Source of the DNA: Celoporthe dispersa
Lineage: Eukaryota > Ascomycota > Sordariomycetes > Diaporthales > Cryphonectriaceae
DNA: 64,000 nt
Reading direction: 5' to 3'
Assembly (NCBI GenBank): GCA_016584495.1
Contig: WAID01000007.1
Span: 3,954,001-4,018,000 of the forward strand
In this document: piece after piece, positions 21,401 through 32,700 of the stretch
How positions within the stretch are numbered: position 1 is the first letter of the stretch
How the letters are laid out: every line of letters starts with the position of its first letter
Notes under the pieces: generated by a model
Told to the model about the DNA's origin: nothing
Database searches by the model: none
Seen by the model: the letters and a program-made list of their open reading frames with translations, nothing else
Made by a program: the position numbers and the translations under genes

Positions 21401-21763
21401 CGCTGTAGACCCAGTCTTTAGCCCTGCTTCAGGAAGAGTCCCCATCCGAAAGGCTCGTTTTGGTCACTGACGTCTGTCAGCCGGGATGCCTCAGGGAAAG
21501 GATCAGCGACGGCAAAGCGCCCAGGTGAGCGTTCTGGGAAGGTCGTGTCTCTTTTAAAAGACCTCAGCCGCCGTCCGGGTCCATGCCTCCTGGGTCGCTA
21601 GTAGACCATATTGATGTGATTTCTCGGCATTATCCTTTGGCTGTTTCCTCCGTTTCCGGTCATTTTCCACTTCGTTCGAGGCGATGCCTTGCCTGCAGCT
21701 GGTCTGTCTTTCATAAAAAAAAAAATTATCTTCTTTCCAAATACACTCTCACACAAATTTAAA
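18438..21763. other. Long gene-poor tract
   Basis: About 3.3 kb, moderately AT-rich at 18.8-20.1 kb. It holds the promoter of the RRM-like gene at its left end and that of the Ser/Thr-rich gene at its right end. A T8/A15 homopolymer junction lies near 20,687-20,710, followed by a purine-rich stretch. Open frames, the largest at 19,228-19,635 (minus), show no recognisable family. Degenerate transposon remnants cannot be excluded. Confidence 0.4.
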
Positions 21764-22642
21764 ATGGCGTTTCTCGCGAAGGCTGCTGGTGTGCCCAACC
21801 GGCGAGGGCTGGGCTCCATCTTGGGGCTCGGTCAGGGTGATCCCACGGCTACACCTGCGCCGGCGGCTAATAATGCGGATGATGGAGGCGGTCTTCTGGG
21901 CGGGCTTCTTGGTGGCGACCCAGCAGCATCGACGACAGCATCGAGCGATTCCGCCGAATCAACCACGTCGTCTTCGGCCCAGACTACGACGAGCAGCAGC
22001 CCGCCGTCGACGTCAGCAACATCGTCGACGACCTCGGAAAGCATAAGCACCACGACGCCAGCTGCTGCTGAGGTGCCCGCCAGCACATCAGCGGCGACTT
22101 CTTCTTCATCAACTCTCACCCAGTCGACAACGAGCACCCAGACAAGCTCAACGGATGCCTCATCACCGACAATTTCTGTGTCATCATCGTCCTTGCTGGA
22201 GTCGGTATCGTCCATTATCTCCTCTACCGGCACGGCATCATTGCCAGCGGCGGACCCGACGACGTCTTCTGGATCTGCCATATCAGCCTCGACGGCGCAA
22301 CCAACAACACTGGTGACGGGAACCAGGTCATCTGCTGTGCCAGCCGCCACATCGACGGCAGCAACAGCGAGCCTCCAGAACGAGGCGAGCGCCAACTCAC
22401 AGGCCAAGAGCGATGCGAGCCACACGCGGACTCTCGCCATCGCCATAGGGGCTCCCGTGGGTGGTGTCGCCATCCTCGCCACGGCGGGCATCTTCTTCTA
22501 CAAGAAGAAGAGGGGCTGCTTCCGCAGCTCAAAGACCCGCAGGAGCTCACTGCTGGATGACTTTGAGCCCATGGCGCAGACGACGACGCTGACGTCCATC
22601 GCGTCGTACAATGACAAGTTCGATCCCTCGAGGAATTATTAA
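21764..22642 (+). CDS. Ser/Thr-rich single-pass membrane protein (Mid2-like architecture)
   Basis: A single exon of about 292 residues from the ATG at 21764 (AAAATGGC context). Residues ~50-215 are extremely Ser/Thr-rich, typical of heavily O-mannosylated wall-facing segments. One transmembrane helix follows (LAIAIGAPVGGVAILATAGI), then a basic stop-transfer KKKRG and a ~45-residue cytosolic tail. This is the layout of fungal Mid2/Wsc-type stress sensors and related wall proteins, but no WSC cysteine domain is present and no sequence identity to a named sensor is claimed. Oddly, the N-terminus (MAFLAKAAGVPNRRGLGSIL) is not a classical signal peptide; the protein may use its transmembrane helix as the membrane signal, or an upstream exon may be missed. 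Confidence 0.75.
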   Translation: MAFLAKAAGVPNRRGLGSILGLGQGDPTATPAPAANNADDGGGLLGGLLGGDPAASTTASSDSAESTTSSSAQTTTSSSPPSTSATSSTTSESISTTTPAAAEVPASTSAATSSSSTLTQSTTSTQTSSTDASSPTISVSSSSLLESVSSIISSTGTASLPAADPTTSSGSAISASTAQPTTLVTGTRSSAVPAATSTAATASLQNEASANSQAKSDASHTRTLAIAIGAPVGGVAILATAGIFFYKKKRGCFRSSKTRRSSLLDDFEPMAQTTTLTSIASYNDKFDPSRNY

Positions 22643-23961
22643 GCACGCCCCCTCACTGCTTCGGGGGCTGGTGGTTTTGGTCTAAATAGCGGCGAAGAAC
22701 AACTTCATTCATTATTAGAGCGGAGAACAGGATATCCATAGACATGCGAACACACTCACTGGTAATCAAAACTTGATACCGACGCAGGGGACGGATTAGC
22801 CATGTGCAAAATCAAAAGCTGTATGATAGTCGTATAACCAAATGATAATGTATCGAATATCATGAGCAGTTCACATGCCTCACCGAGATGACTTTCCTAT
22901 CCGGGCCTACGCAAAGTGTTTCAGAGCGTGTTTGGATACCAAGATAACCACTGCATTTTTCAGGACCCATATAAGCATGATGGAATGTTGTTTGCCTTTG
23001 TTTTTTCTTCATCTTTTTCTTTTTGGCAATAATGTGCACTGCAATTTTTGTTGATGCAGGCTCAAATAACCGAATGACTATAGGCCTCAGCCTTTATTAT
23101 GGTCAGATTTGATAATGACCAGGTATTCTTTGTGCTTGTAGATAATATATACTAAATATTTTCAAAAAAAAATCATCATACTCAGTGAGTTTATTCTGAA
23201 AATTTGGGAAGCTGTATTACATACTTGGCTTATTGCAATTTATTCTTCCAAGAAGTAGTGAACCTAATGTTGTTAAGTGTTTGCTTAATTAATTATTGCA
23301 CTTCGGTTCGGCAAAGCTTTTTGGACTTACGCATCAGCAGACTTAGTCTCTCCTCAAGTCTGGTAAATCATCTTGACTAGAAGGACCTAGCATTTGAGTT
23401 TAATATAAGTCAAGTTAAGCCTCTAGGACGGTCGTTTTCTTTAGACCTTTTTGCTATGTCAATCACAACATACCGGCTTAACTAAGTAGGCAGTCTAAGC
23501 TCACCGATCGACTTGGGAACTCAGCGCAGGACCGGACATATTTGCCACATGACCTGTCTTGTGCTGCATGACTATAAGGTATTCAGAAGAAGAAGAAAGG
23601 AAGAAACTCAAGTCATGACGCTATTAGTTCGGAGGCTTGCCTTCCCACACTTCACCTAGTCTTGAGAGTTGCTTTTTCGACAATTTGATTTCCCCACCGC
23701 CTCCTCCTCTGCTGCTTTTTCTTCACACACAAACACACAGAAAGAGAGACAGAGGGAAAAAAAGAAAAAAGACGCAAAAGTCGACAACCTCCACTCTTGA
23801 TCTATTGCTTGACTTGTTTCTCTCTCTCTCTCTCTCTCCTATCTTCTGCCTCCTAAAGTCACGCTTTTACCACGTGTCTGTAAACACCGTCTCTTTTCCA
23901 ACACTCCCAATCTTCTTGTCCTTCCATATCTTCGCATCCATCTCCTCCTCGGTTCGACAGG
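22643..23961. other. AT-rich intergenic region and promoter
   Basis: About 1.3 kb, distinctly AT-rich at 22.9-23.5 kb, ending in a CT-rich tract (TC repeat near 23,818-23,838) just upstream of the next start codon. No gene is recognised. Confidence 0.45.
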
Positions 23962-24832
23962 ATGGAGGATGTTGACATGATGTGCGACGAGCCTGCCGTC
24001 GCCTCGTCGTCCCAGGTCACGACGAGTCAGGCTACCAATCCCTTCAGCTCTCAACAGGCGGCCTATCCCAACCCCAGCACCACCAGCGCCGCGCAGCCGT
24101 GCGATGACATTCCCAAACTCGTCCTGGTGACGGAGCGCGGCGAGAACGGCAAGCAGCATCTCAGGACCAAGGCAAACAAGGTCCACAAGGTTCCCCGTAT
24201 CCGAAAGGCCAAGGGATTCCAAACTGCGTCGCTGAGACTGCCGCCTCTCCCCCTCCAGCTCCCGTTCAGCCACGACTTTGGTGTCGCCTCTGCACCTTAC
24301 CATGTCCAGCCCTACCTACAGACAACGATCACCGCACAGAACATCACCTCGGCCCTGACGAGCCCGATTCCCGGCTTCAGCCAGCTTGACAATGTGTCTG
24401 CCAGCTTCACGCCTCTGGTCTGCGCCGATCTGGCCCGCTTTGTCAACCAGGCCGTCCTGCGAGGCGCCGAGAACACCAGCCAGGGCGAAGGCCACGGCGC
24501 AGTCGATGTCAGTTCCGCGCTGAAGGGCAGCCTCGGGGCCAACCTGCCCATGCTCCTGCGTCCCCGGAACCTACACCCGGCTCCAGCCCCGGGCCGCGAG
24601 GACCTGGAGTACTGGAGCGGCGCGGCTGTGCGCCTCAAGAGCTCGATAGGCAAGGGGTGGCTCTTTGCGCACACGCAGGCTCAGCTCAAGGAGATAGTGC
24701 TCTCGCAGCTCCGCGTCGTGGGGGTGCAGCTCAGCCCCCAGGACGACAAGGTCCTGGGAAGGATTGTCAACGAGGCCGTCTCCCAGCCTGAGAAGCATGT
24801 CGATGTGGCCAGGGTAAGTTCTCACCTGATTG

Positions 24833-24865
<33 letters not shown>

Positions 24866-25407
24866 CGTATTATATGCCTCCTTATTCCCTCGTCAAACAT
24901 TCATCTTGAGCTCACTCTCTGTGTTTCCCAGTACCTCGACCGATACGTGCAGTACCGAGGCCCCCACTGTCCCAACGGCCAGACCCTGATGGTCCTCGTC
25001 AACCATTTTGTCCAGGCTCGCACCAAGTATCTCCAAGAGCTCAACCAGACCTGGCCCAGTTCCTCCTTCAGACCCGGCGGCACCATGGTACCAATGCCTC
25101 CTCTACTTCCGCCAAGACCAAAACCCGACCCTCTCACTTCAGTCTCATGGAGCTGGATGACTCTTCGGGTTGTGATGATGACTCCAGGATGGAGGAGAGT
25201 GACGACAGTGACGGCTCGGTTGCCGAGGCCGAGGACAATGTCCAGGTCGATGGCGGTACAGCCGAGGGAGAGGACCTTCTCTTCGTCAGGGCCGTAGACA
25301 GCTGGATCAAGTACATTACCCTGGACAGAGACAGCATCAACGGAAGCCTGCTGTCTTCCCTGAACCTCTCCGACCGCTCGAGCAATGGAAAGGACAAGGG
25401 CAGGTAG
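23962..25407 (+). CDS. Unrecognised conserved-looking protein (one apparent missing base)
   Basis: Two exons: 23962-24813 and 24932-25407, separated by a 118-nt intron containing a TA repeat. The ATG follows a CT-rich leader (GACAGGATGGAGG). The first ~60 residues are disordered. The middle has a basic stretch (KANKVHKVPRIRKAKGFQTA) and then a folded region with YWSGAAVRLKSSIGKGWLFA and LKEIVLSQLRVVGVQLSPQD, continuing after the intron into YLDRYVQYRGPHCPNGQTL. The tail is highly acidic. After LNQTW (near 25,060) the protein-like frame changes: adding one G to TGGCCC gives AQFLLQTRRHHGTN and then MELDDSSGCDDDSRMEESDD, ending at 25407, with a total of 442 residues. No family is recognised and no function is proposed. 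Confidence 0.65.
24834..24862. repeat. TA dinucleotide repeat inside an intron
   Basis: About 29 nt of alternating T and A inside the intron 24814-24931 of the preceding gene model. Confidence 0.9.
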
Positions 25408-28228
25408 GCGATCAGGGCTGGCTGAGGAGATCTTTCTGTTGATGACAGCTGATCGAGAGGGCGGATTTGGTTGATTGTGGCATAATGAGCAGCAAGGACA
25501 AATTACTGCGTGCTTCTCTCAGCAACACAAGAGGCATCGCGACAGCATCAGCAGAGACTTACTCATGGCCCGAGGCAATCAGCAGGTCTATAGAACGCTG
25601 ACGTTGACACCGCCACAAGAATACATTGATGATCACCGAGCACGCACTCATCGTCTCAGGTAATTAAATGATGGAGCCCTCTACTGGGGTCCCACCGCGG
25701 TGTCCAGGACTATTACTTGTGCGCAGCTCTTAACTTCAAGGCGCAATTGTTAGCATGAGGGTTGGGTGAGAAGAGAGGCTCGCTGTCGAGCCTGACAGTA
25801 ACTTGGCCGTATTGCCGGCTTCTGGCCTTGAGGACACAAACCACACCCAGACGAGCTCATCCATCGTCGACCCTCATCACCCTCCCACGCCGTGACCTCC
25901 TCGCCCGACCATGTCCCACGAACACCACAGATGGACCCCTCAGACGACGACGACGACGACGACGACTGAGCTGCACGATACCCCTCCTCTGTGATTTTCG
26001 CGAAGTACATTCTGGCCACGGCCAATTCTGAAGGTGTGATGTACGCGGGTTCTAGGTGCTGATTTCCGTCTTGGAACAATCCACACTCGGTGATGGAAAA
26101 GAGGTTTTTTTTTCTAAAACAAAAAGAAAAGAAGAAAAAAATCTTACTAAAGATACAGTATCTACACTCCACGCCACGACTGCCAGGTGTGGCGAAGTAA
26201 TGTGAGGAGGCGGCGAGGCTGGGAAAGAGAAGACAGGGACCTGACTGGTGCCGGATCCCAGACACCCGCTGCCCTCCCCTCCCCCTCCTCCCTCTTCTCG
26301 CATTGGTGTGCCGACCGCATTCGCTTCTGCATGCAAGGTGCGCGCAGGGCCCCAACAAGCGATCTTCTTCTTCCCGAGCCTCCTTACCAGGGGAGAGAAA
26401 GTGGGCTCGCATCTTTCGGTAGCCTAAGAGAAGAGGGGGGAGGGGGGTGGTCCCATCATGATTATCTTCATCACCACCGCCACCAGTCTCTTTTTTGTAA
26501 ATGTGTTTTCTGCCCCGCGGAACACTTTTATGACCCGCTCTGCTTCCAGGACAGATGGCTCCCTGTCTGTGCAGGATTTTGTTGGCGTAGAATCTTCACG
26601 TCGTTCCCTTGTGGTGTGGCTTGTGGTCCGAAATCCTTATCACCGCCATGTATGTACAAAAGTTCAAATTGGGCAAGCAGCGCGAATACAACGCTGGCGC
26701 CGTTGATACCACCAGCCCGCCCCCGGCCGGCAGTAATACTGTAACACGGAGTCTAGATTATAACACGTCCTTCATAGGCGTGCTGCAGAGTATCACATCC
26801 TCTTCCTGTCTCTCCAAAAAAAAAAAAAATCAAAAGGAAAAGAAATTTTTTTTTTTTTTTTTTTTTTACTTTTCCTTCTTGTCTCTTCTTTTTCCTTCTT
26901 GGTAGCACCGACAGGAACCCGACCACCACCGCCGTTGATCCAAGTGCCTCACTACAAGGGCAGAGCTGCGCCGGAAGAACCGGAACCCTCACCCATTGGC
27001 CCCCTCGTGGGATCTCCCTGGCTGCAGCCTTGAGGCATCAGCCAGGATAGAAACTTCCATTCCGCCTGCCCCGCGAGATTGCACCCCTTTCGCAGGGTTG
27101 GGCATCATACGACGTGTCGTGAGTGTATGGTCTGCGCGTGTGGCCTTGGCCTAAACCGCGGGAGATCCTCCTAGATCCCGGCGCTGTCAATTTTCTGACA
27201 TGTCTTTTGCCCGCTGTCACCTCACAGACGAGGGAGCCGGGGGGGGATGGAGGGAGGAGGGCAGCCAGGGAGTGAAGGGTGGCCCGGAGGATGGGCCAAC
27301 AAGGCCCCTGTCGTGGACGGAGCTTGGCAGCCGCGTGTACACACGCCCAGGCCATCGGATCTTGAGCTTGAACAGCTCATCTTCCGGCCTCTTCGCCCTC
27401 TGCTGGCGGACGCTACCTCTAGCGCTAGCCAGCTCTCCTTTGGTATGGCACCCGTATGTCGTGTATGCTTTTTCTCGGCGCCCTGGCTGTGGCGATCACC
27501 TGCGGCGGCGAGGTCCGCTCAGCCAAGATGGTAGAGGAGGGTGGGAGGGGGGAGGGAGGGCGCCGCCGCACGGGACCCGCCGCTCGGCTGTTACATGGCA
27601 CTATTTATCTGACAGGAGAGTAACATTAATTAGTACGATACAGTACAGGATAGTACAGGGAGTAAGCGGTACAACGACAGGAGCAAGGTCAAGGCAAAGG
27701 GACCTTAAGCCTAGGGCCCGTAGCGAGCTTGCCCTGTTTCCGATATCTGTCAGAAGCCGTGTGGCGGACGCATGTGGTTGGTGGCCGCCTCAGCCGCCCG
27801 GCCGCAGACTTGTGAGCCAAAAGGTAAGGGTAGAAAATAAGTTTTGTTCCGGTGGGGACTTCTCATGCAACGTGTCTTAGGTAGGCGTGCACTGCATGTC
27901 TCCACCCTGCCAGGCAAGCTATGGGCACATGATAGAGTCTCCAGACAGGCGGCTGGCGGGGGGAGCAGAGAGAGGACCCGTCCGGAGCAGGTAGGTGTTC
28001 ATGGACCATTCGCGACATCTTGAGAGCAGCTTGGGAACTTTGGATCTTAGTTTGTCATTAGTATTTGTCATGTGCGATCCTTCAGGCGCGATTCGTGTAG
28101 AGTCTAAGAGAAGACGGGGCCCAGCGTTGACCTTTCCAGTGACCAATTGGTGGGATGTTTCTCCCTTTGCATGCTCCCCCTCCCCCCCTCCCCCAAGGAT
28201 CGGCCACGAGCGCCATCATGCCGCCTGA
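25408..28228. other. Gene-poor intergenic tract
   Basis: About 2.8 kb between the 3' ends of two convergent genes, longer than expected for two 3' UTRs. It contains an A14 run (26,816-26,829) followed closely by a T22 run (26,846-26,867), and GA/GT-rich patches. Open frames on both strands are composition-driven and match no family. Confidence 0.4.
26816..26867. repeat. Paired poly-A / poly-T tracts
   Basis: A14 and T22 homopolymers 16 nt apart, able to form a weak hairpin. They are more likely simple-sequence slippage products than a terminator. Confidence 0.7.
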
Positions 28229-29753
28229 TTATTGCCCCACGGGCGTCTCCGCCGCCTGCTGAGAGCCGGCACCGGCGCGCCACCTCATCGCAGCGTCCCT
28301 CTCCCGAAACAGGTTTTCCAGCACCTCTGCGGGTCTATACCTGATGTCCTGATGCCAGCCCGGGTCGATGACCAGCGTGAGCCCGCCCACCATGGTCGCC
28401 GTCCTGGCAGCCACGCCGACGTCCAGGTGCATATCCCTCTCGAAGCTGATGGCATAGATGGGCACGCCCAGCGGGTTGGCCCTGAGCTTCTCGAAGTCGT
28501 ACGGGCATTCCCAGTCGTGCTCGGCCAGCAGCTCGGCGGCCTCCTTGAGGTCGACCAGCTCCTCGTGCGTGTCGTAGTGGAAGCGGCAGTACGTGTTTGC
28601 CGTGAAGTAGATGGGGTGTTCCGTAGCGGTCAGGGACGGGTCGGGGTACGTGCCGTCCTCGCTGGCCCGTAGGTACTCAAACCCACGAATGTTGCGCGCC
28701 ACCCGCTCGGCAGCCCAGCGGGTCGGCCCGCCACTACACCAGGTCTGCTCCAGGAGAAGCGGGTATAAGGGCCTCTCGTCGATGTGGAGGATGCTCTCGA
28801 ACTCGCGGGTGGTGTCGGGGTGGAGCTGGCCTGTCGTCCTCAGGTCCTGCTCGATCCTGCACAGCAGGTCGTAGACCTCGGGGAAGCCGACCTTGGAGCC
28901 GAACTGCCTCCCGAGCGTGAGGAGCTTCTGCCCGGTCATGTAGCCCCGCCCAGTCATGCGTATGTTCTTGGGGCCGATCTTGGTGATCAGGGACAGGATC
29001 CTCCTGACCAGGATGTCGGCGTCCTGATAGAGGCCGTAGAACCTCTGGTTCTGCTCCACGATGTATTGGTACTCGATCTGGAAGTAGTCGTCGATGTTCA
29101 TGCCGCAGGGTGGAAGGCCGCCCGTGATGAACACCTCCTTTAGGCCTTCAGGGTACATCGACAGATAGCTGAGACTGATGTAGCCGCCGTAGGACTGGCC
29201 GAGGATTGTCCACTTGATCGCATCTCCGGCGGGCTCGAGCTGGGAGAGGCAGAGCCTGATGGCCTCGAGGTCGCGGACGATGTTATCCCTGACAAAACTG
29301 GGCAATGTAATGCGCCATCTTGTACCGGTCGAGATGTGATCTCTGGCTTCGGTCCCGAGACGGGATAGGACTGCTGTCGCCACAGCCGCGATAGTCCACA
29401 TACAGGATCGAGTACCCCTTGGACAAGAGCCAGTGGTTCATCTCGCGCACCCGACAAGGAGGATTGTCGGCGCCAGGGCCCCCACAGAGGTAGAGGAGGA
29501 TTGGCCTCTCCCGTAGTGCCTGATCCTGCCGGATGCGATGTGTCCAGGTCTCTGTCGCACATGAACCCTCCGGACCGATCTCTGCCCACACCATGTGTGC
29601 CGCGATCTGTAGGACGTCGTCCTGAGGGAGGACGTTGGCATGTTGGAGAGAGACCTGGAGGCGCAGCTTGGTGACGACAAAGTCGGAGCTATGGTGCCAC
29701 GGCTCTGCGCTGAGCAGCACGGCGGGCTTGATGGGGCTCTTGTGGAGGGGCAT
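28229..29753 (-). CDS. Proline iminopeptidase-like alpha/beta hydrolase (peptidase S33), one apparent surplus base
   Basis: The minus-strand model starts at ATG 29753-29751 and ends at TAA 28231-28229, 507 residues after one correction. Features of the S33 prolyl-aminopeptidase fold are in order: LLYLCGGPGADNPP (HGGPG-type oxyanion motif, here CGGPG), YVDYRGCGDSSPI, DNIVRDLEAIR, the nucleophile elbow GQSYGGY, GGLPP, a lid region, an acid residue near YAISFERDMHLD and the catalytic His in DPGWHQDIRY. Such enzymes release N-terminal proline or other residues from peptides and are usually cytosolic; no signal peptide is seen. The frame breaks at AAAA 29294-29297: with three A instead of four, AHYIAQF runs directly into VRDNIVRDLE. 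No intron is needed. Substrate specificity cannot be read from sequence. Confidence 0.85.
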
Positions 29754-32700
29754 AGCTGCAACAAATCGTTCAGACGGCGAGAGTATGACGGGTATGGGTG
29801 ATCAGGCGAGGGGAGCGACGGACGGATGGAGGATGCTGGTGATCCTGGCGGTCTGGTCAGCATAGGATCAACCACCACGTCATCCAGAGACGAGATCTGC
29901 AGGCAGATCAGCGGCAGGATGTTGTCGTGGGTTTTCCCACTCTTTCATAATAAACATACTCGGAGTGATGCATGTTATCCCATGCCTTGTCCCCCGGGGT
30001 ACCGTACCAGCTAAATGCAGCGGAAAATCCTGCGCTGTCGGAGGAGGCGTGGCGTCTTTGCACGGGCTTCTGCAGCTCGACCCAGCCTGGTTGGCCGTGC
30101 AGGACACTGACGGGCGGGCAGGCTTCTCGACGCACATAACGCCGCAATGCCGACCAACACTGCCACACGGGGGCTGTATTCTAGACTGGTCTGGGTGGAT
30201 CGAGTTTTATTACACCGTCGGTCGAATGGTGACGCAATGGTAAGGTGGAATCACCCTGTGTAGCCTGGGAGAAGAAAGAAAGAAAGAAAAAATCCAGAGC
30301 CAGAGTCCTTCAATCTCGGTGCCAGGCCGCCTTAGTCCAAAAGCAATATCAAAAGATCAGAGGCAGAGCCTCGTGAACCGCTACTTCCTCATGCTCTAGC
30401 GAGGCTACTAACGGGGGGATCCGGCTGCAGGGGTACCCCCAGTATGCCTGGGCTGCCAGATTCGGAGGGTGTGCTCAAAGATGAGAGGGCAGGAGCAAAG
30501 GGGGTGGGCACTGGGGTTTTAGCTGCAGGAACCGGGAGCAGCCCCTGACCCTGCTGACAAGCCCCTGTCTGCCGCTTCCCGCTGCGGGGCTTTCTTGGTC
30601 CCCACCAACCGTCCACGGAAACACACAACAGTCTCATCACTACAACACGGCTCGTACAGCAGAAGTAATACGGCGCGCCTGAGCTCGTCTCACGTCGGGA
30701 CGTGCTCGGTTAGGACTGTCCAGATCCTGTCTTGTCCATCGTCGGCACCATCATGATCGAATGCTCTGTACCGCAGCTTCCAGCGACCATCTCCCCCATC
30801 CTCTCGTATTGCCTGTCCGGACTCCGCGTGGCCCGGCCGGCGCTGACAGCTGCGTGGGTCCTAGATCATGGCTAACGCTACATAGTAGTTGGCGAGGGCA
30901 TGGAGAGGTGGTCAGGGAGGGGCAAGAGAGCAGAAGGAGACGGGGGAGAAGAAGATCACCGTCCACCCTTGCCATCTTCGGCCTGTGCTGGCTGGTAGGG
31001 TCGGATTCCGCCAATTGCGTTCCCATCCGTGATCAAGAGCCACATGCTACACAGCAAAGAGAGAGAGAGAGAAAGGGCGGTAGTGGGTAGCAACGGCTAA
31101 GAAAGGTTCTCACCCGCTGTAGGCGAGGCCGTGGATGGGATCTTGGTGTGGTATGCATGCAAGATTCCACAGCACAGCCATGATTCCACAGCAGGGCCGT
31201 GATTCGTCCTCCGGGCCTGGCTGAGCGCTATGACAGCTGCAATCCTACCCTTTGCTCCACAGTTTTCTTTGTACAGTTGCCACAATCTGACGGTCCTTGC
31301 TTCTCAGGGTTGCATTTCTAGCACTCCAGACTGAGGGCGTTCATGTGATCTATGCGAGATACCCTGTAGCCCAGAACTCGAAGCGATATCTGCGTTTCTT
31401 GACCCCTGCCTGCCTGCATACCGAGGCGCTGGTAGATCTCGTCCTCGCAGCCCCGCTACTTTGAAAGCAGATGTACTGACCGGTCAGATGCTGGGAGGAT
31501 CAAGGTTATACGACAACCAGAAGGTATTAGTCACCAAATTCTATCCAGCCCCAAAGTGCAGAGACTGATTCGAGGCCCACAAATACTGATATATTTATAC
31601 AGGGCAATTGGGAACAAATAGGAGACAAGGCGCAATACAGGACTATCATAGCTCTTCGCAGATGTCTTCTCCGTATACAAGGTGCTTTTTATCCTCTTGG
31701 CAAGACGTTACCATTGTGTCGGTGGTAGGCTGGACGGGAGGCCCTCGATCGATATAGCCCCCTGGCTTGGGTCTCGAGAAGGCCACCAGCCTATTCGGCG
31801 GCCGCGTAGGACTCTGCTCACGAAGGCAGCCTACCAAGGATTATTCCATCCGATCTACCTCCTCCATGCCATCGGATGTGACTCCTTGGCATGCAGCGAC
31901 GTAGCGCCGCGCCGCTTTAGAGCTATCATCTATATTATGATACAGGTTTCCGGTATAGTAGCTTCATTGAGGCAGGGTGCCCCGAGATCTGGGGCTAATT
32001 GTGAGGCTCACGGGACCGACTCTGCTGTCCTGTCGCCGAAGTAGGCCAGACTGAACACTGATAAGCCGCCTACGATCACTCAGAGCGCCAGAAGCAGGCA
32101 GGATGAAGCGCCTGCGCGGAGCACAACAAACAGGCACTCTCCGAGGCAGTATATCACAACGACTTCGATCACTCTACCTTGTCCAGAGTCCGGATAATGA
32201 ATTGGCTTCTCAGCCCAGGCAAGAAAGGTAGGAGGAAGCCACCGATATGCCCGATCCGTTTTTGAGCTTCCCAAGCCCGCGTTAATCAAGTGGCAGCACA
32301 TGCAATAGATTGTACACTTAAGGAATCTATAATGCAACCCAGACACCGATATACTTCTAATCTGGGAGCGTCGTTCTTGTCAAAAGTCGTCTAGTCGTAA
32401 GCCGGCGGTGGCGGTGGCGGCAGAGGCAGTGCCGACACGACACTATCGGATCCGAGCCTGGAGTACAAGCTGGGCACTCGTCCCTGTCATGAAGATTACA
32501 GAGTCTCGCCATAGGGTGCGGTCACCATCAGTGTGGATACCTAGCTTCCCTTCACACTCACCCGGAAGACCTGCAGTAAGAGCTCGCAGCCTGCCCTTGA
32601 TTCGATGGCTGTTCATACCCGAGATCTGCGCTCGAGGCAGATCTTCCGGAAGCCCTCGTCGATTTTGCCAGCCCACCGAAACTTTCTCTCCATACTTGAC

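Noticed and set aside
25088..25141. GT..AG intron from 25088 (GTACCA..TTCAG) to explain the frame change in the 24 kb gene
   Set aside because: It joins in the wrong phase and meets a stop codon within a few codons; a single added G near 25,060 restores a continuous protein-like frame.
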